Both the position numbers and the translations under genes were made by a program. Below, piece after piece: positions 58,596 to 64,000 of a stretch of 64,000 nt of DNA; position 1 is the stretch's first letter, and every line of letters begins with the position of its first letter. This stretch comes from Diphasiastrum complanatum. Its lineage: Eukaryota > Streptophyta > Lycopodiopsida > Lycopodiales > Lycopodiaceae. Below the pieces are notes generated by a model that searched no databases, was not told where the DNA came from, and saw only the letters and a program-made list of their open reading frames with translations. The stretch spans positions 14,932,576 through 14,996,575 of the forward strand of contig CM055111.1 in assembly GCA_029204225.1 (NCBI GenBank). Direction: 5' to 3'.

Positions 58596-59383
58596 TGTCA
58601 GAAATTGTGAACTCCTACAACTTTGTCGGAGCACGAACAAGACACGAAGGTTGAACGAGAACGATTTGCGACAGTCAACATGTCTTTGACTCGAAGCACG
58701 AATGATTCGTGAATTAATCACGAATCACAAACACACCTCCAGGACCGCAAACCGCAAAAGGGACGCGAAACAAAAACTACGAAAAGAACGAAAGCAAACG
58801 AGAGATTACGAATCAGACGAAGAAAAATCTTTCGCGTTGCCATCTGGCAGCTCAACGGGCTTCACGCCCAGCTAAAATGAGTAGCAATGACGCAGACTAA
58901 CTAACTAGTTGATTAGTGTTAACTAATCATGTGATTCGGCGTTTAGCTATCTTGTAAACTCCACATAGTGGAGGTATAAACCATCATCTCCGGATCATAA
59001 CCAGATAACGTGAATACAGAGATCTGTAAGAGATAGAGAGAGACATAGCAAATAGAATACGAAAGTAAAGACACCATAGATGTGCATGAAAGTCTGCCAA
59101 CGAGCAGAACACAACGTAAGAGTAGAGTGTCAATCCACCAACGAGCGAGACACTGACGATCTCGCTCCAAAACCAAACTGACAATATAGTCGCTCTATTT
59201 TCGTGTACCTCTTTGTCTTGTGCTGTGTGTCCTGATTGTAGAATAAAATATGTTCTGTGATGCGTAGTCTAGTGTCTGGGATCTTGTAAGGGCTTTCGCA
59301 CGAAAAGATAATTCAAAGAAAGAAAATTGTTCGCAAAGAGAGAGGAAGAAGATGAACATGAAACAGTCTGGCCTTCTGCGACA
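58596..59383 (+). repeat. 5' LTR (788 bp) of the 58.6-kb copia element
   Basis: It begins TGTCAG, ends GCGACA, and is followed at once by the tRNA-Met PBS. The last 55 bp recur at 62915-62969 as the remains of the 3' LTR. Confidence 0.9.
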
Positions 59384-59450
59384 TGGTATCAGAGCCAACA
59401 GATTGTCACTTACTGATATCCCAGTAGTGATTCTTCCAGACAACACAATA

Positions 59451-62400
59451 TGGCTACGACAATTCAGACTAAGTAGCAATCAGTCTCGATGGCACAAATT
59501 ATAGAATCTGAAAATTCAAAATCAAAACACTCCTGAAGGGCGAAGGCATCTGGTCGGTGACCGAGCTCTCAGAGGTGCAGCCTCCAGAGGGAGACCCAAG
59601 GAGAGCTGAATGGATCAGAAAGGATGAGCGCGCAATGGCCATCATCGTTAGTCCATATATGAAGATCTACTCATGCAGATTGAAGACTGCAAAAGCAGCC
59701 ATGCAGCATGTGAAAGATTAAAGCAGAAGTATGAAGTGAGGACCGCAGCTTCAGTCATGCACCTTTACAATCAGCTGCAATCAATACGGTGGGATGGCAA
59801 TCAATTAGATTAGCACGTTGAGAAGATTAGAATGATCTTCGCTCAACTCGCTGCATCAGGACAAGAGCACCAGGTCCCAGCACCACAACAGCTGATGTAC
59901 TTCATGAAATCTCTACCGACGTCCTATCAACGCTGAGAATGCTCATACTGAGTCTACCAGATATGACATTTGACAAAGCAGTCAGTCTTGTCGTTGATGA
60001 GAGACTGATGAGAGATGAAGGAGAGGGAAGCAGTGATCAAGAGAAGGCCCTCTTCACGAAGGGAAAGAAGAAGAACCAAAACAAGCCAAGATTCGAGAAG
60101 ACGAAGTCCTCAAATCAACAATCTTCTTCTTGTGATCACTGCCACAAACCAGGCCATACGACCAACAAATGTTGGTTCAATCCAGCAATACCTTGCATGC
60201 ACTGCAAGAAGAAAGGGCATTCTGCATATGACTACAGATTCGACCCAACAAGAAAAAACAAAGCTGAAAAGGAAAACGTTGCAGAATTGTCTAAAGATGC
60301 AGAAAGAGGTGACGAAGCTTTCACGATACTCGACGAAGCTTCGACAAGCTACTCCGAACATGACTACGATGTGGTCATCGATTCAGGAGCAACATCTCAC
60401 ATAACCTACAACAAGAAGATCTTGATCAACTTTTGCGAACTCAAAAACAACAGAGCGGTGATTCTAGGCGATGGAAGCAGACACGATGTCAAGGGCATCG
60501 GCTCTCTACAGCTATGAACGTTGTCAGGCCAAGCAGAGCTGCCATGGGCACTCTATGTGCCCTCACTCAGAAAAGATCTGCTATCTGTCTCCAAGATGGC
60601 AGATCTAGGCATTCAAGTTTTGTTCCACGGCAACACTTGCCGTATGATCGAGAAGATGACAAACAAGTTGCTGACGGTCGGATGCAGAGAAAGAAACTTC
60701 TACCAGGGCCAAAATTATCAACAACTCTGATAGCGTATTAAATGCTTCAGAAAACGAAAATTAGCTCTAGCATAGGAGAATGTATCATCTGAACATGCAG
60801 AGTCTGTACGACATGAGCACAAAGGACATTGTCACAGGTCTCAAAATATCAAGGCCCGAGGCTGAGTTCTACGAAGCTTGTCATAAAGGCAAGCAACATC
60901 GAATCCATTCACACACGAAAGAAGAAGAGCCAAGGAAGTTCTTGAGCTTGTCCACTCTAATGTGTGTGGACCGATGAAAATAGATTCGCTCTCAGGTTTG
61001 AGATATTTTCTAATGTTCATAGATGATTACAGCCGAATGACCACGATCACTACTTGAAGAAAAAATCCGAAGTATTTGATTCTTTCAAGAAGTTCGTGGC
61101 ATTCGCAGAGCAACACACCTCAAAAAGGGATACAGATCCTTAGCTCTGACAATGGGAGGTGAATACAAAAGCACAGAATTCTCAAGATTCTACAAAAATA
61201 GGGGATTGAACACCAGTTCACTCCTGCATACACACCAAAATACAACGGTGTGGCTGAAAGAAAAAACAGAACGCTAGTCGAAGGAGCCAGATGCATGATA
61301 GCACAGGCTCAATTGCCAGGCCAATTCTGGACCGAGGCAATAGCTACAGTTGTACACCTGCAAAATAGATCAACAACGACAACGCTGGGAGAACAAAACA
61401 CCATACAAAATGTGGACAGGCAGAAAGCCTGATCTGTCATACGCACGAGTGTTTGGATGTGCAGCATACAAGCACATTCCAAAGGAAAAGAGAAGCAAGC
61501 TTGACGACAAATCCGAGCACACAATCATGGTCGGCTACTCGAACGGAACGCACGTGTACAGACTCTACGATCCAACCACAGAGAAGGTTGTTTCGAGTAG
61601 AGATGTAAAGTTCGACAAGTCCACATTCCCTGGACTGAAAGACGAAAGAGGCCATGGAATCTTCACACTGCTGCCTATTCAAGAGTGAGATCGAGGACAA
61701 TCATCAAATCAGAATGCAGGACCCCAGACTCCATAGCAACAGGAAACAGAGGATCGACTCCACGAACAAGAAAATGTTCGAGCAGCGATGAAACGAACCT
61801 CAAAGGTCAACAAGACAAAGAAGACCTCTAGACCGCTATTCTGACAATCTTCAATGGATTGAAGATACGTAGTTCAAGTATTGCAGCTTCACAGAAGAGC
61901 CAGCAACATACCAAGAAGCTATCCAGAGTCCAGAGGGAGAATTATGAAAACAGGCAATGTCAGAAAAGATCGAGTTGATGAGACGAAACGAGGCATGGAC
62001 ATTAGAGCCAGTACCAGAAAAACAGAAAAGTAGTCGACTACAAGTGGGTGTACAAGAAAAAGCTGAAATCAGATGGCACCATTGGCCGCTACAAAGCAAG
62101 GCTTGTCACGAAGGGCTACACGTAGAGATATGGTGTCGACTATTTCGACACATATTCGTCATGGTCAAGATGACAAGCATAAGGCTGTTCCTTGCATACG
62201 CCACACAGTACAATATGAAAATTCACCAAATTGACGTGAAAACAGCCTTTCTCCACGACGATCTAGAGGAGGAATTTTCATGAAGCAACCTGAAGGCTAT
62301 GAAGACCCCAACAACAGACAATATGTCTGTCGATTGTAGAGATGCATCTACAGTCTAAAACAGGCATCACGAGCCTGGTACAAAAAGCTTGATGGCCTTC

Positions 62401-62915
62401 TGAAGTCTCTAGACTTCAATCCTGCTCAACCAGACTGTAATGTCTACATCACCAGTGTAGGAAAGGATTTTGTGATACTGACCATTTTTGTGGATGATTC
62501 GTTGATGATAGAAAATTCCTTAATGATGACAAAAGACGCGAAGAGTTAGATTTCTGAAAACTACGAAATCACAGATCTTGGAAAGCAACAAAATGCCTAG
62601 GGCTGGAGATCAGAAGAGATTGAACGAATGGCAAAATGCACTTGAGTCAGTCAGAATATGCCAGAAAGGTGTTGAAGCAGTACAACATGATGGACTGTAA
62701 AGAGAAAGCCACACCAATGATACCTGGAGCCAAGCTCACGAAACATGATTGTCCAAAAATAGAAGAGAAAAAAATAGAAGATGGCAAGTATACCCTACCA
62801 GAACTTAATCCGAAGGTCTGATGTACATAACAATTTGTACCAGACCCGATCTGGCCTTATCTGTTTACGCATTGAGGCAATTCTGTTTCAATCCTGGTCT
62901 AGCACATTGGAAAAG
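59451..62915 (+). pseudogene. Copia gag-pol, heavily mutated, RNase H deleted
   Basis: Gag from 59451 has early stops. At 59939-60517: two zinc knuckles, CDHCHKPGHTTNKC and CMHCKKKGHSAYDY (second lacks its last Cys), then protease VVIDSGATSHIT. Then [24 protein letters not shown] (pre-integrase), NGVAERKNRTLVEGAR (integrase, 61235), ARVFGCAAYKHIPKEKRSKL and VVSSRDVKFDKSTFPG. RT: KMTSIRLFLAYATQYNMKIH, IDVKTAFLHDDLEEE, VDDSLMIENS (YVDD changed to FVDD) and YITICTRPDLALSVYALRQF. Frameshifts or stops occur every few hundred bases, so it is older than the 35.3-kb element. Confidence 0.9.
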
Positions 62916-62969
62916 TTCGCGAAGAGAGAGGGAGAAGACGAACACGAAACAGTCTGGCCTTCTACGACA

Positions 62970-63236
62970 CTTACTCGTTTGTAAGGAAGCTTCAAGTTGG
63001 TTAAGTTTGATGTATGTCGGGCGGGTTGCTTGGAGGGAAGTCACCCACATCGGGACCTCCGATCTGGCATGGCGCCAGGTAGGATCTCAATGTTGGTTTC
63101 TGAACTTCAAGTTGGTTAAGTCTGATCGTTGTTGACGAGTTGGTTGCTTGTATGTCAAGTGAGTTGGAACGGCAAGAGTTGAAGGCTAGGAAGCTAAGTC
63201 GTGGTTCCCATCTCCCTTTGGGATGCTTGCGCTACA
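62970..63236 (+). repeat. Gypsy-type LTR, right part
   Basis: Continuation of 57780-58595 after the copia insertion: AAGTTGGTTAAGTTTGATGT, CATCGGGACCTCCGATCTGG and TTTGGGATGCTTGCGCTACA. It mirrors 56809-57060 on the other strand and is followed by TG and the PBS TGGTATCAGAGG at 63239. Confidence 0.8.
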
Positions 63237-64000
63237 TGTGGTATCAGAGGCCGACTGGCCGGTCAGCTATGCGGATCTCACGAAAATGGCCACTGTTGGG
63301 GTTCATCAAGACAACTGTTGTGCAAGGTGCTGCCCATAGTATAAGCACGGGTGCGTCCACGGTCGAGGTGGTTGGCAGAACGGGGGACTTGATGAGTCAA
63401 AGTGCTGCCCTTGAGGTGTAAGCACAGTCAGTTCCCATGGTTCGGACCTGACGCTGTCTGCACGTAGGACGGATGAGGCCTAGGTAGGTGAAGAGCACGA
63501 TTTGTGCCTTGTGGGGTGCGGGGTGACATATTCGAATCGTACAGGTTAACCATTGATACAGAGATGCTGCTCCAATTCGGGTGTAAAGCACGGGTGGTTA
63601 GCTGCCGGTGTGGGATAGCTGCCGATCGTTTAGCTATAAGGGATATCAGCCAGATTTGGTGGGGCATGACTGAGCAATGTGCTACTTAATGGTGAAAGCA
63701 CGAATAGTTGGAGGGGTGTTCTCTGTGGGCTGATTTTGTGATCGATCTATATGGGCACGGCAAGGAAAAGGTCCTTTGGCAAGACTATCTCAAAGGGGCA
63801 CCTTGTCTTTGTTACTTGTTAGTACACCTGCCTGAGTGTCTTGCTTGCATGTATTCGTGGTGAGTCTTAGTACTCGTGCTTTATCTGGTTTGCATGATTG
63901 CTTGTGATACAAGGAGCTAATGGCTCGAGAATGAACCTTTCTTTGGAGGCTGATACCATCAAACAAAGAGGACTACAGAATCTGTGGGGTGGATTCGCAA
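63237..64000 (+). other. PBS and leader of the gypsy-type element
   Basis: The PBS at 63239-63250 is followed by leader sequence that matches 56640-56790 inverted (GGATCTCACGAAAATGGCC, GACAACTGTTGTGCAAGGTG). The word GTRTAAGCACGGGTG and variants recur at about 63340, 63417, 63579 and 63693. No coding region begins before the window ends. Confidence 0.6.

Larger units (their letters stand above)
58596..62969 (+). mobile_element. Ty1/copia element, 3' end deleted, with near-perfect TSD
   Basis: The 5' LTR is at 58596-59383 (TGTCAGAAATTG ... TCTGCGACA) and the PBS TGGTATCAGAGCC at 59384. Only the last 50-60 bp of the 3' LTR remain (about 62915-62969, ending TCTACGACA), joined to the end of RT. 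Flanks GTTAC (58591-58595) and CTTAC (62970-62974) are a TSD with one change. The uninterrupted target is preserved in the inverted paralogue near 57060-57080. Confidence 0.9.

Overview
The window looks like a piece of a large, repeat-rich land-plant nuclear genome. It holds one recognisable host gene. Nearly everything else is retrotransposon sequence inside that gene's introns or upstream of it. Plant-type Ty1/copia and Ty3/gypsy elements with tRNA-Met primer sites, together with introns of about 20 kb, fit a fern or gymnosperm, but the species cannot be fixed from the sequence.

Host gene (minus strand, 48,576 down to 1,831 and beyond the left edge): a J-domain plus DnaJ-X co-chaperone of the Arabidopsis dnaJ 10 / yeast Caj1-Djp1 type. 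Seven exons total 855 nt and join in frame at consensus splice sites to give 285 codons; the C-terminal exon(s) lie outside the window. Introns 1 (19,945 bp) and 4 (20,558 bp) carry most of the repeats.

Intron 5 (2.4-6.5 kb) holds a deleted gypsy remnant. Intron 4 (6.65-27.2 kb) holds a copia 3' end, a deleted gypsy element, a deleted copia element and an LTR fragment (7.5-15.7 kb). It then holds a 10-kb cluster of one LINE family (16.3-26.7 kb), which includes one copy with ORF1, endonuclease, RT and a zinc-binding C-terminus, and a solo LTR. Intron 1 (28.5-48.5 kb) holds a LINE end, rearranged copia fragments, an internally deleted copia element (31.3-34.3 kb), a structurally complete young copia element with a perfect 5-bp target duplication (35,342-40,752) nested in a gypsy-like element, more gypsy fragments and a copia gag with its 5' LTR.

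Upstream of the gene (48.6-64 kb) lie the presumptive promoter, degraded copia fragments, and a gypsy element with integrase followed by two unrecognised downstream ORFs (51.8-56.3 kb). Next come several copies, in both orientations, of another gypsy-type LTR, one of them split by a copia element (58,596-62,969).

Two observations stand out. (1) The LINE family ends in a conserved GACATTAATAAAG-like box followed by a (CT)n microsatellite instead of poly(A), preceded by a short hairpin whose stem changes in a compensated way between copies. Copies are chained head to tail through (CT)n tracts. (2) A gypsy-associated coiled-coil ORF with an unrecognised conserved C-terminal domain occurs at two distant loci. 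All calls come from reading the sequence; no database or folding program was used.
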